DNA of 64,000 nt from Faecalibacter sp. LW9 (lineage in GTDB: Bacteria; Bacteroidota; Bacteroidia; Flavobacteriales; Weeksellaceae), in NCBI RefSeq assembly GCF_034661295.1, contig NZ_CP141062.1, positions 1,550,001 to 1,614,000 on the forward strand. Reading direction: 5' to 3'. The notes under the pieces are model-generated. The model worked only from the letters and a program-made list of their open reading frames with translations. It was not told where the DNA came from and made no database searches. Of the stretch, positions 27,000-37,840 are shown piece after piece. Both the position numbers and the translations under genes were made by a program. Position 1 is the stretch's first letter; every line of letters begins with the position of its first letter.

Positions 27000-28292
27000 T
27001 TACTTTTTGATAAATTTATGATTAGTTGTTTGATGACCATCCTTTATCGTGATAATGTAGTTTCCTTTTGGAAGATTTTGTATATTAATTTTTCCAGAAG
27101 TTGTTTCTTCTGATTTTATTTTTTGACCAATCATATTGGTAATGTCAATCGTAGCCTTACCATTTAATCCTTCGATCGATATAACATCCGAAACCGGATT
27201 AGGGTATATTTTTAATGAATTTGTCACATTCGTTTGATCAGAAGTATTTAAATAGTCAGTTAAATCAACATAAAATCCATATTGACCATTATCTGTACCA
27301 CGAGCAATACCAGCAATTTTAGTCCCATCCGGAGAAATGCTTAAGGGTAGAGCTAAAACATACCCTTGTGTATCAATTCCTAAGTTTTGAACATATTCAT
27401 TCAATTCTTGTCTTCCAGTTTCAGCAGTCCAAATAAATCCTTCTCCAAAATGAGGTCCACCTGGCCAACCTCTAAAATATCCAATGACTGTTGATCCATC
27501 TTCAGTAATCCCTGTCGCTCCACCCCTAAAGAAGTTTCCTGATTGTGGATGTGTAATCGTTGTAAATGAATTCGCAGTCCATACGTATGGATAAAATCCA
27601 TAAGCACCAACAACGACTGAACCATCTCCTGAAACCGCACCAGCTTCACCTAAACCATTACCATCATTATCGGTTAAAATCGTTTGATTTCCATTGATCC
27701 AAATCGCTCCTTGACGAAAACCAGTAGTATCATCTTGCCATCCAACAACTACAGTTCCATCATTGTTAACTGCATTTGCACGCGAATATCTTCCTTCAAC
27801 TGTACTTCCTATATCTGTAATTTCACCAGCAGCATTCCAACGAACTGCATGAGCACGTCCGTCGGCTAAATTTCCTAAACCAACCAAATGGTTCCCATCT
27901 TTGCTAATTCCCCACGGAGAAGTGGCACTATTGTCCATTGCTCCTCCTAAATCTTGTAAAAATGTCCATGTTCCTGTTGATATGGTATAAATAGCTGCTG
28001 TATTATTATTTGTTTCAGGATTGGTCATATAAGCGTACACCTTATCATTATCTTCTGATACTAAGGTTTGACCAGCTAATGTATTCACAGCTAATGTACC
28101 GATATGTTGTAATCCAGCTGTAGGAGTCCAATAGTAATTGTCCGTCACTCCTCCTTTAGCTCCAACTAATCCGCTGTTGTTAACATCACTAGCGGTAATG
28201 GATGGTCCAAGCATATAAAATTGCGCATTTACATCTGGAGTAAAGCATAATAGCCCCAACAAGGCTAATGGTAAAGTAAATTTTCTTTTCAT
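27000..28292 (-). CDS. Type IX secretion cargo protein with HAF-like beta repeats
   Basis: 430 residues. Signal peptide 'MKRKFTLPLALLGLLCFTPDVNAQ'. The body repeats 'GSVVVGAYGFYPYVW', 'GSTVIGYFRGW...GFIWT', 'GTVVVGWQDDTTGFRQGAIW', which resemble HAF-type beta-propeller repeats seen in extracellular proteins. Residues about 355-430 are a type A C-terminal sorting domain ('LKIYPNPVSDVISIEG', 'IDITNMIGQKI', 'INIQNLPKGNYIITIKDG', ending KFIKK), which directs export through the Bacteroidota type IX system. Function of the body unknown. Starts at ATG 28290-28292. Confidence 0.88.
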   Translation of the reverse strand: MKRKFTLPLALLGLLCFTPDVNAQFYMLGPSITASDVNNSGLVGAKGGVTDNYYWTPTAGLQHIGTLAVNTLAGQTLVSEDNDKVYAYMTNPETNNNTAAIYTISTGTWTFLQDLGGAMDNSATSPWGISKDGNHLVGLGNLADGRAHAVRWNAAGEITDIGSTVEGRYSRANAVNNDGTVVVGWQDDTTGFRQGAIWINGNQTILTDNDGNGLGEAGAVSGDGSVVVGAYGFYPYVWTANSFTTITHPQSGNFFRGGATGITEDGSTVIGYFRGWPGGPHFGEGFIWTAETGRQELNEYVQNLGIDTQGYVLALPLSISPDGTKIAGIARGTDNGQYGFYVDLTDYLNTSDQTNVTNSLKIYPNPVSDVISIEGLNGKATIDITNMIGQKIKSEETTSGKINIQNLPKGNYIITIKDGHQTTNHKFIKK

Positions 28293-28461
28293 ATTTTTTG
28301 TATGTGTTTGTAATTACAATAATAGAAAAGGATATTATCTTAGGAAAATGTTTATATTTAAGAATTCGTGAAAATCAAAAATGGTGAAGGGGTTAAGTGT
28401 TTGATTTTGATTTTTATACGTTTTTTTATAAAAGAAAATTTAAAAGAGATTTTTACCGCAA

Positions 28462-30054
28462 ATGGATAGCTCTAACCCCATGTCATCGAATTATTTACGT
28501 TATTTAATTGGTGTGCTACTCCTATTTTTATGTGTTTTACCATTACAAGCAGAAAATAGAGAGGATTTTATATTGATTTTGGATAAAAGTATACAGAAGA
28601 TGTATGAAAATCCAGAAGACTGTATTGCCTATACCCAAGGGTTTTTAATCAATGAACAGCGATCAGAATATCGAATTATACTTCAAAACATTATTGCACA
28701 AGCGTATGCTCTAAAAGGTGATTATGTCCAATCCATACGAATGTCATTGGATAATGAAAAATTAGAGGCAGATAGTGATCATCCCACTCGTTTTTCTCAA
28801 TTGTTTTTAGATTATGCCTTGTCGGAGCAATATCAGAACTTAGGTTTATATCATCAATCCGAAAAATTAATCAATCGCATCATTCAACAGCATGAGCATC
28901 ATTCTCGTGATTTTATAGAACAGGTGACTATTGCAAAAGTGTATCAATTGCATGGAATCAATCTGGGGGTGCTAAAAAAATATAAGGCTTCCAATGAAAT
29001 CTTCGAATATGTAAATCAAAATTTATTGAAATACACCCACGAAAACGAAATTTTAAAATTTGAGAATAAAGTATTTATCAGTGGAAATTATATTCAATTA
29101 AAAGATTATCAAAAAGCCAAAACAATTTTGCTACAATTGATTCAGGATTTGGATCAATTTCCTCACGCGATATTCTTACATGCCCTTGCTAAAGAGCGTT
29201 TATCTCGAGTGTATTTTATAGAAGGAAATCATCAAGAAAGTATATCGTTATTGAAAGAGGCTTCCCAAGCGATTCTATCATCGGAATACTTGTATTTAAA
29301 ATCTAAAATCCTTCAAGGATTATCTAAAAATTATTAGGCAAAAGGAGATTTTCAAAATTATCGTTTGCATCAAAAACAATTTGAAACGTTAGATCAAAAT
29401 TTAATAAATAACTCCAAGGAAGGAATCCGATATTTATTAAAGCTTACAGAATCGAATGAACAGAAAAACAAATATTTTATTCAACAAAAATATGTGAAGT
29501 ATCAATGGATAGTATTTTCGATTCTATTACTTTTTATCCTTTTATTGCTATTGATTTTTATTCATCTAAGAAACCGAAAAAAAGATTTTTTTTCAAAGCA
29601 GGAGGAATATTTTCGTTTAAAGACATCAGAATTGGATACTGATCTTTTGCCAATTGAAGATAAAAGGGAAAAAAGTAAAGTAATCATTTCCAAAGAAACA
29701 GAAAAAGATCTATTACTAAAATTAAAGACTTTTGAAAAATCAGATCGTTATTTAAACAAAGACATGTCGTTGGCTCTTTTAGCAGGACAACTGGAAACCA
29801 ATACCAAATATTTGTCGGAAGTCATAAATACTTATAAAGGAAAAAATTTTAGTGCTTATATCAATGAATTAAGAGTAAATCACATTGCCTATTTGTTGAA
29901 AACAGAACCTTCTTATTTGAATTATAAGGTGAGTTATTTAGCCGAAGTGGCAGGATTCACCTCTCACAGTACTTTTACTACGGTGTTCAAATCGGTGACC
30001 GGAATTTCGCCTAATGCTTATATCCAACAATTAACGAAATCCATGAAAAAATGA
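28462..30054 (+). pseudogene. TPR-transmembrane-AraC HTH regulator interrupted by in-frame TAG
   Basis: A single reading frame of 530 codons broken by TAG at 29335-29337 (codon 292). Before it: signal-anchor 'YLIGVLLLFLCVLPLQA' and TPR-like helices to 'LQGLSKNY'. After it, in the same frame: AKGDFQNYRLHQKQFE..., a membrane helix 'WIVFSILLLFILLLLLIFI', and a C-terminal AraC-type DNA-binding domain ('MSLALLAGQLETNTKYLSEV', 'VSYLAEVAGFTSHSTFTTVF', 'TGISPNAYIQ'). Such one-protein sensors (TPR outside, HTH inside) are common in Flavobacteriales. The stop severs sensor from DNA-binding half. It overlaps the next gene by ATGA at 30051-30054. Confidence 0.88.
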
Positions 30055-31172
30055 AGCAATTATTAACATTAATAGGAGTTATTTTATACAGCTTATGTTT
30101 TAGTTAAGCGATAAAAAAGGACACAGTGTATCAAAATGCCGTCTCGAAGATTTATAAAGATCCTTCTGAAAGTATTTCGGTATTCACAAAATTGTTGAAA
30201 AAATACAATGGGGTAGAAGATCAAGCAGAATTGTATTGGCAGATTTCTACGGCATACATTGCCAAAAGAGATTTTGATTCTTCGCTCAAGTTTATGAATA
30301 AAGGACAACAGCTTTTAACCGATATCGAGAATCCTCGAACAAAGATGCAAATTTTAGTTTCTATTGCGGTACTATATCAACAAATGGATTTATTTACTAA
30401 GAGTTTTGATATGTTGAATGAAGCTGAAAAAATAAGTAATGATATACCTGATAACTCAGAATCTAAAATTCATTTGTTAGGGAATGTTTATGCCATTCGA
30501 GGGATGATTTACAGAAGTCAATCCAGTCCAGAAATGGCATTGGAAAAATTTATACAAGCCAAAGAAAATTATCAGAAAATAAAAAATAAGATTTCAGCTA
30601 AAGCAAACCTTAGTGTTATTTTATACAATATGGGATATACCTATTTCGAGAAAAATGATGTGAGCGAAGCCAAGCAAGCATTCGAAGAATCGATAACCTA
30701 TGCTCGTTTGGCGAAAGCGAATAGTTTAGAAGCATTTGCTTTGAAAGGTTTAGCGGAAACGTATTTTCGAGAAGAGAATTTTAGTGAAGCCCTTGTAGTT
30801 TTGAAAAAGGCTGAAATTCTTGCTGAACCTGTAGGGGATTTGGTTTTAAATGAAGGGATTTTTAAAGGATTTTCAAATAATTATTTGGCTTTGGATCAGT
30901 TCGAAGAATATCAATTGTACAATAAAAAATATGTGCAGACTCGATTTGAACGTCAGCAGAATGAGTTGGAATCTATTAATAGTGAAATTGATAATCAAAT
31001 CGATTATTATAAGCAAGAAATCGAAGCAGAAGAAAAGTCGAGCAAATTAGCTTTGATTCTAATGATCACCATTGGATGTGCCTGTATGATGGGCTTGGGC
31101 TTTATGATTTTTCGAACAAAGAAAGAAAATAACCGCATCCTAAGTCAAATTCAGAAAATGGCTCAGACCTAA
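30051..31172 (+). pseudogene. TPR-transmembrane protein interrupted by in-frame TAA in the signal peptide
   Basis: The frame starting at ATG 30051 encodes MKQLLTLIGVILYSLCFS, a signal peptide, then TAA at 30105-30107, then continues in frame AIKKDTVYQNAVSKIYKD... for 354 codons. The body has TPR pairs ('LYWQISTAYIAKRDFDSSLKFM', 'ILYNMGYTYFEKNDVSEAKQAF', 'ALKGLAETYFREENFSEALVVL') and a C-terminal membrane helix ('LALILMITIGCACMMGLGFMIF'). It ends soon after the helix and lacks the HTH domain of its neighbour. A GTG at 30126 could restart translation, but without the signal peptide. The family cut site would be FS-Q-A, so CAA to TAA is the simplest change. Confidence 0.8.
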
Positions 31173-31180
31173 AATAAAAA

Positions 31181-31207
31181 AAGATGAGCTTAAAAAAAGC
31201 TCATCTT
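31181..31207 (-). terminator. Terminator for the gdhA unit
   Basis: AAGATGAGCTT and AAGCTCATCTT arms (31181-31191, 31197-31207), 5-nt loop. The T-run follows on the minus strand only, so it mainly serves glutamate dehydrogenase. Confidence 0.8.
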
Positions 31208-31233
31208 ATAAAAGAATTAATAAAATGAACAAA

Positions 31234-32589
<1,356 letters not shown>

Positions 32590-32731
32590 TTAATGTGTAG
32601 GCTAAATTTAATAAAACACTAAGTTTTATTGAATATGATCCGTTTTAAAACCAATAGAATGTGATAAAATTTATTGATTTTAAGTTTTTTGATGCAATTG
32701 ATTGTCAACTTTAAAATTTAGAGGTAAAAAA

Positions 32732-32758
32732 AATGCGAGTTAAATTTTAACTCGCATT
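32732..32758 (-). terminator. Hairpin terminator after the DUF937 gene
   Basis: 13-bp perfect arms (32732-32744 and 32746-32758, AATGCGAGTTAAA and complement) with a T-run following on the minus strand. Confidence 0.82.
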
Positions 32759-32781
32759 CAATATGATGATTTCTTTTTATA

Positions 32782-33366
32782 TTATTTCTTGAAAAATCCT
32801 CCTAATAATCCCATAACATCAGATGCACCTAATTTTCCATCTCCGTCTTGGTCCAATAATTTTTCAAATCCTCCTAAGTTTATTCCACCAGATGCTGGAT
32901 TTGAACCTCCAACTAAACCACCTAATAAACCAGCAATTCCGTTCGAATCTAAATTATTTTGTTGTTTTTGTTTTCCTAAAAATCCCATAACAATAGGTGC
33001 TACAATGGCTAAAATTTTTAGTACTTGCTCTGTGTTTAATCCCGATTCTTTTCCAATTTGATTCGCGATATTCTCTTGTTTATTTCCTAATACATGTCCT
33101 AAAATTCCTAAACCTTCTTGTTGAGCGTTGCCTTGATTTAAAAATCCAGCTAAATTATCTAATATGCTTCCATCATGCTTGTTTAAGGCATTTACAATTC
33201 CTTCAGCATCACCACTTTGCGCATTTTTATTTAGCGCGGCTAGAAGTACGGGGATTGCTGCACCCACTGCTGTCTGTGCTTGCGACTGATTAATTCCTAA
33301 TTGTTGTGTCGCAGATCCTATAATTTGTTGACCAATTGGGCTTTGTAATAGTGATGTTAAGTCCAT
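32782..33366 (-). CDS. DUF937 domain-containing protein with one EF-hand-like loop
   Basis: 194 residues, glycine-, glutamine- and asparagine-rich. DUF937/YidB-like pattern: 'MDLTSLLQSPIGQQIIGSATQQLG', 'AQTAVGAAIPVLLAALNKNA', 'ILGHVLGNKQENIANQIGKESGLNTEQVLKILAIVAPIVMGFLGKQKQ'. The C-terminal 'LDQDGDGKLGASDVM' has the DxDxDG calcium-binding loop of EF-hand or dockerin type. No signal peptide. Function of DUF937 proteins is unknown; the EF-hand-like loop suggests calcium binding. Confidence 0.8.
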   Translation of the reverse strand: MDLTSLLQSPIGQQIIGSATQQLGINQSQAQTAVGAAIPVLLAALNKNAQSGDAEGIVNALNKHDGSILDNLAGFLNQGNAQQEGLGILGHVLGNKQENIANQIGKESGLNTEQVLKILAIVAPIVMGFLGKQKQQNNLDSNGIAGLLGGLVGGSNPASGGINLGGFEKLLDQDGDGKLGASDVMGLLGGFFKK

Positions 33367-33424
33367 AGATTTTGATATATGTTGTCTTAAAAATAAGAAA
33401 TAATTTTTAAATTAAAGCCAATTG

Positions 33425-33456
33425 ATTGATAAAGTAGTTACTTAATCTTAATTTTG
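33425..33456 (+). promoter_or_regulatory. Promoter of the SRPBCC gene (ATTG-N20-TAATTTTG)
   Basis: -33-like ATTG at 33425-33428 and a perfect TAnnTTTG -7 at 33449-33456. The coding start at 33474 leaves a very short leader. Confidence 0.5.
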
Positions 33457-33473
33457 TCTCATATAATGATTGA

Positions 33474-34508
33474 ATGAAGCAAATTAATATTGTATTAGTT
33501 TTTTTAATAATGGTTTTTGTAGCCATTCCGTTTTTCTTACCAAACCAAATTGATGAAAAAGCATCGTATGAAATTGAAGCTCCTATTGGACTAGTATTTG
33601 ATCAATTTTCAGATTTAAGAGAGTTCTCCAAGTGGGAACAATTTACTGCTGCAGATTCGCTGACTCAAAAGAAATTTTTTGGAGGAGATGAGGAAGAAGA
33701 AGCTGTGGAATGGAAAAGTCATTCCTCTTCGGTAGGAAATGGAAAAATTACCTTGAAAGATTCTGATATTAATAAATCAATTAATTATAACATCAAATAT
33801 GAAGGTTGGGAAGAAGAAGATCAAATGAGTTTTATGTTTGATCAAACACCTTCAGGAACAACCAAAGTGGATGTTCATTATCTAAGCCAGGAAGTACCTT
33901 ATTTTTACCGCTACTTTATTTTTTTCAATTCACCGATGAAAAAAGTGGAAGAATCCATTCAATTATTTAATGACCAAATCAAAGTGCGTTTAGATAAAGA
34001 ACGCAAAGAAGGTAATTTAATTTATGGGGAATATCGAATTGTAAAACTTCCAAAACAAATATTAATCGCTGTTAAAAAGTTTTCAAAAATTGATAACGAT
34101 GACGATTATATGAAAAAAGCAGATGAAGCATTCGAAGTTATCTATAAAGCATTGGTCAACGAAGAAGGGACATTTGATTTTGATTTAGGATTTCCTAAAA
34201 TTTATCGTACAGAGATTGATCGAGAAAAAGACCGCCAAACCATTTTCGCAGGTATTGGAATCATCGAAGATTTACCCTTAAAAGGATCTATGCAACGCGT
34301 GATTGTACCAGAAGGTGAATATCTTTTATCCTTACATCAGGGACCACGTTCTCAAAAGAAAAAGACAATTGAATTAATGAAAAAATACGCATCAAGTAAA
34401 AAAATTAACTTAACTGAACGTGAAATAGAAGTGTTGTTAAATGATCCTAAAGAAACTGATACACTTCAATTAAAGTCAAGAATTTATATTCCAATTAAGA
34501 AAGATTAA
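33474..34508 (+). CDS. Membrane-anchored SRPBCC plus GyrI-like effector-binding domain protein
   Basis: 344 residues. N-terminal membrane anchor 'INIVLVFLIMVFVAIPFF' (about 4-22). A START/SRPBCC ligand-binding fold follows ('YEIEAPIGLVFDQFSDLREFSKWEQF', 'VEWKSHSSSVGNGKITL', to 'PYFYRYFIFFNSPMKKVEESI'). The C-terminal half (about 190-344) looks like a GyrI/AraC effector-binding domain ('IAVKKFSKIDNDDDYMKKADEAFEVI', 'EGEYLLSLHQGPRSQKKKTIELM', 'LQLKSRIYIPI'). Likely a small-molecule binding protein facing the periplasm; the ligand is unknown. Confidence 0.72.
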   Translation: MKQINIVLVFLIMVFVAIPFFLPNQIDEKASYEIEAPIGLVFDQFSDLREFSKWEQFTAADSLTQKKFFGGDEEEEAVEWKSHSSSVGNGKITLKDSDINKSINYNIKYEGWEEEDQMSFMFDQTPSGTTKVDVHYLSQEVPYFYRYFIFFNSPMKKVEESIQLFNDQIKVRLDKERKEGNLIYGEYRIVKLPKQILIAVKKFSKIDNDDDYMKKADEAFEVIYKALVNEEGTFDFDLGFPKIYRTEIDREKDRQTIFAGIGIIEDLPLKGSMQRVIVPEGEYLLSLHQGPRSQKKKTIELMKKYASSKKINLTEREIEVLLNDPKETDTLQLKSRIYIPIKKD

Positions 34509-34527
34509 TATAATTTAAAGAATTAAG

Positions 34528-34550
34528 AGCCACAGAAATGTGGCTTTTTT
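34528..34550 (+). terminator. Terminator between the SRPBCC gene and uvrA
   Basis: AGCCAC / GTGGCT stem (34528-34533, 34540-34545) followed by T6. Its T-run leads within a few bases into TAATTTTG (34555-34562), a -7 element for uvrA. Confidence 0.8.
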
Positions 34551-34582
34551 ATTGTAATTTTGCGACTTATCAAAAAATTGCA

Positions 34583-37405
34583 ATGGATAAAGAATTTATT
34601 GAAGTTTACGGCGCACGAGAGCATAATCTAAAAAATATAGATGTCAAAATCCCTCGAAACGAATTAGTCGTTATCACAGGATTAAGTGGTAGTGGTAAAT
34701 CTTCATTAGCGTTTGATACGATTTATGCAGAAGGACAACGTCGTTACATCGAAACTTTTTCGGCTTATGCTCGTCAATTTTTAGGTGGTTTAGAACGACC
34801 AGATGTCGATAAAATAGATGGACTTTCTCCTGTAATTGCAATCGAACAAAAAACGACTTCAAAGAATCCTCGTTCAACCGTAGGAACAATTACTGAGATC
34901 TACGATTATTTACGTTTATTATTTGCACGGGTATCTACAGCTTATTCGTTGGATACAAACGAACCAATGATTTCTTATACAGATGATCAAATCATTGAAT
35001 TAATCCGTAAAAATTTTACCGATAAAAAAATTGCAATTTTAGCACCTTTGGTCCGATCACGTAAAGGACATTACCGCGATTTATTTGTTCAATATTCGCG
35101 AAAAGGGTTTTTAGAAATGCGTATCAATGGAGAAGTCAAAGAAATCGCTCCAGGAATGATGTTGGATCGCTATAAAACCCACGACATCGAATTGGTAGTG
35201 GATAAAATTAAATTAAGCGATAAAATTACAGACGAACGTTTACAATCCTCTCTGACGCAAGCCATGAATCAAGGCAATGGAATTATTATGATTTTGGATT
35301 ATGAAACAGAGCAAGCGAAGTTTTATAGTAAAAATTTAATGTGTCCATCGACAGGGATGTCGTATGCTTTACCAGAACCAAATACATTTTCGTTTAATTC
35401 ACCGAAGGGGGCATGTCCAACATGTGCTGGTCTAGGAGAATTGAAAGAAGTGAATATGGAGAAGTTAATTACTGATCCGAAGAAATCATTAATTGAAAAC
35501 CTAAAAGAATCTTTTGTCTTAATCAAAAATACGTCTCGCATTACAAAACAATTGGAAGGTATTTTTGCAAAATACGCGATGGATGAAAAAACAAAATACA
35601 AAGATTTACCAGATGCATTATTGCAAGATGTATTTCATGGGTTAGTCGAAAATTTTGTTGTGGATTTAAAATTCGCATCGGTTAAAAAAACGTACAAAAT
35701 TGATTTCGAAGGCTTAATTCCTTACTTTCAAGAAATTATTGATGATAAAACGAATCCCAATTCGAATTCCATTTCAAAATTATTAGCACGAAAAATTGAA
35801 TGTCCTACATGTAAAGGTTATCGTTTAAATAACGAATCACTACATTTTCGAATTGATGACAAACACATCGGAGAAGTTGCTAATTTAGATTTAAATACGT
35901 TATATGAATGGATTTCAAACGTGCCGATGCATTTATCTTCAACGCAACAACAAATTGGATTTGAAATTTTAAAAGAAATTGCAACCCGTTTATCGTTCTT
36001 ATTAGATGTAGGATTAGATTATTTATCATTAAACCGTTCATCTAAAACATTGTCTGGTGGTGAAGCACAGCGTATTCGTTTGGCGACTCAAATTGGATCT
36101 CAATTGGTCAATGTGTTGTACATCATGGATGAGCCAAGTATTGGGTTACATCAAAGGGATAATGTAAAATTAATCGAGTCATTAAAAAAATTAAGGGATA
36201 TAGGAAACTCTGTTCTTGTGGTAGAGCACGATAAAGATATGATTCTAGAAGCCGATCATGTAATTGACGTTGGACCAAAAGCTGGTAAAAATGGAGGTCA
36301 AATTGTATGGGAAGGTCATCCAAAAGAAATGTTGAAGTCCAATACTCTTACCTCTCAATACTTGAATCGCGATCGAATGATTGAAGTGCCTCAAGAGCGA
36401 CGCAAAGGGAATGGTAATGTTTTGAAATTATCCGGAGCAACAGGAAATAATTTAAAAAACGTTTCAATTGAGATTCCTTTAGGAGCTTTAACTGTCGTTT
36501 CAGGGGTATCTGGTTCAGGGAAATCAACTTTGATTAACGAAACGTTGTACCGTATTTTAAACAAACATTTCTTTAGAGCGGAAAAAGAACCGATGCCGTA
36601 TAAGAAAATTGAAGGATTAGAACATTTGGATAAAGTTATCGAAGTGGATCAATCACCAATTGGACGTACCCCTCGTTCCAATCCAGCGACATATACAGGG
36701 ATCTTTTCGGATATTCGTTCTTTATTTACGAATTTACCAGAAGCAAAAATACGTGGGTATAAACCTGGGCGTTTTTCTTTCAATGTCAAAGGAGGACGAT
36801 GCGAAACATGTCAAGGAGCCGGTTTACGTGTAATCGAAATGAATTTCTTACCGGATATTCACGTGAATTGTGAGACATGTAACGGAAAACGTTTTAACCG
36901 CGAAACCTTAGAAATTCGATACAAAGGAAAATCCATCGCCGATGTGTTAGACATGACAGTCAATGAAGCGGTTGAATTTTTTGAACCTATTCCTAAAATT
37001 TTCCGTGTTGTAAAAATGTTACAAGATGTTGGACTAGGTTACATCACATTAGGGCAACAATCCACAACGCTAAGTGGAGGGGAAGCCCAAAGGGTAAAAT
37101 TAGCCACTGAATTATCGAAAAAACAAACGGGGAAAACCATTTATATCTTAGATGAACCCACAACAGGATTACATTTCGAAGACATCAACATTTTGATGAA
37201 GGTGATTGATAAAATTGTTGAATATGGAAACACTGTGATAATCATTGAACATAATTTAGACGTAATTAAATTAGCCGATCATGTCATCGATATCGGCTCA
37301 GAAGGTGGACGAAACGGTGGAAAAGTAGTGGCGCAAGGTTCACCAGAAGAAATCGCAAAAAATAAAAAATCAGTCACAGGTAAATTCTTAAAAGACGAAT
37401 TGTAA
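34583..37405 (+). CDS. uvrA: UvrABC excinuclease subunit A
   Basis: Damage-recognition ATPase of nucleotide excision repair. 940 residues from ATG 34583 (MDKEFIEVYGAREHNLKN); an upstream in-frame start at 34538 would run through the promoter and terminator and is rejected. Two ABC cassettes: Walker A 'GLSGSGKS' at residues 33-40 and 'GVSGSGKST' in the second half; two 'LSGGEAQR' signatures; two 'DEP' Walker B sites ('YIMDEPSIGLHQRD', 'YILDEPTTGLHFED'). Zinc fingers with CxxC pairs are at 'ACPTCAGLGE' / 'CPTCKGYRL' and 'CETCQGAGLR' / 'CETCNGKR'. Complete. Confidence 0.97.
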   Translation: MDKEFIEVYGAREHNLKNIDVKIPRNELVVITGLSGSGKSSLAFDTIYAEGQRRYIETFSAYARQFLGGLERPDVDKIDGLSPVIAIEQKTTSKNPRSTVGTITEIYDYLRLLFARVSTAYSLDTNEPMISYTDDQIIELIRKNFTDKKIAILAPLVRSRKGHYRDLFVQYSRKGFLEMRINGEVKEIAPGMMLDRYKTHDIELVVDKIKLSDKITDERLQSSLTQAMNQGNGIIMILDYETEQAKFYSKNLMCPSTGMSYALPEPNTFSFNSPKGACPTCAGLGELKEVNMEKLITDPKKSLIENLKESFVLIKNTSRITKQLEGIFAKYAMDEKTKYKDLPDALLQDVFHGLVENFVVDLKFASVKKTYKIDFEGLIPYFQEIIDDKTNPNSNSISKLLARKIECPTCKGYRLNNESLHFRIDDKHIGEVANLDLNTLYEWISNVPMHLSSTQQQIGFEILKEIATRLSFLLDVGLDYLSLNRSSKTLSGGEAQRIRLATQIGSQLVNVLYIMDEPSIGLHQRDNVKLIESLKKLRDIGNSVLVVEHDKDMILEADHVIDVGPKAGKNGGQIVWEGHPKEMLKSNTLTSQYLNRDRMIEVPQERRKGNGNVLKLSGATGNNLKNVSIEIPLGALTVVSGVSGSGKSTLINETLYRILNKHFFRAEKEPMPYKKIEGLEHLDKVIEVDQSPIGRTPRSNPATYTGIFSDIRSLFTNLPEAKIRGYKPGRFSFNVKGGRCETCQGAGLRVIEMNFLPDIHVNCETCNGKRFNRETLEIRYKGKSIADVLDMTVNEAVEFFEPIPKIFRVVKMLQDVGLGYITLGQQSTTLSGGEAQRVKLATELSKKQTGKTIYILDEPTTGLHFEDINILMKVIDKIVEYGNTVIIIEHNLDVIKLADHVIDIGSEGGRNGGKVVAQGSPEEIAKNKKSVTGKFLKDEL

Positions 37406-37412
37406 ATAGAAA

Positions 37413-37437
37413 AAAGGAGTTAAGCTCCTTTTTTTTG
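37413..37437 (+). terminator. Terminator after uvrA
   Basis: AAAGGAG / CTCCTTT short stem with a 5-nt loop and a long T-run. Confidence 0.75.
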
Positions 37438-37653
37438 TTAATCGAATATGAAAATTTTTCATCAATGTTTATAAATCTCAAAATTTTTATCCATCAATCA
37501 AATATTTTAGAGAAAATATATTTCACAGTTTCTTAAATAAATAAAATACCTAACTTTTTATTATTCAAAAAAATAGCATCAAATAATCGCTGATTTGTTA
37601 AAAAATGGCATTGTTTTAGCTGTAATTTTAAATATTATTTAACGTTATAAAGG

Positions 37654-37683
37654 TTTGTAATTACCAAAACTGCATTACATTTG
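37654..37683 (+). promoter_or_regulatory. Upstream promoter TTTG-N18-TACATTTG
   Basis: Near-perfect match to the Bacteroidota housekeeping consensus: TTTG at 37654-37657, TACATTTG at 37676-37683. The -7 overlaps a small inverted repeat TACATT-TGC-AATGTA (37676-37690). It lies about 150 bp before dps, so it gives a long leader or a separate small RNA. Confidence 0.6.
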
Positions 37684-37738
37684 CAATGTAGAAATAACAC
37701 TTTAAGTAATTCTAGTGTTATAAATATGAGAAGTTCTT

Positions 37739-37753
37739 ATAAATAATATTTAT
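37739..37753. promoter_or_regulatory. 7-1-7 inverted repeat, possible Fur/PerR-family operator
   Basis: ATAAATA-A-TATTTAT, exact arms with one central base, between the two dps promoters. Fur-family boxes have this geometry and PerR controls dps in other bacteria. In such AT-rich DNA it could be chance. Confidence 0.28.
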
Positions 37754-37783
37754 CGGTTTATCAATTTTAGATTTAAAAAATCT

Positions 37784-37814
37784 ATTGATTTACAAATTTT
37801 TGGTTCTATATTTG
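37784..37814 (+). promoter_or_regulatory. Proximal dps promoter ATTG-N19-TATATTTG
   Basis: ATTG at 37784-37787 and TATATTTG at 37807-37814, 26 bp before the dps start codon. Confidence 0.6.
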
Positions 37815-37840
37815 TACTTGTAATAACAAAACAACTTACC

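Larger units (their letters stand above)
37438..37840. other. Long regulatory region upstream of dps
   Basis: About 400 bp without a gene, very AT-rich. It holds two good promoters and an AT-rich 7-1-7 inverted repeat, listed separately. Nothing else coding is visible. Confidence 0.6.
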
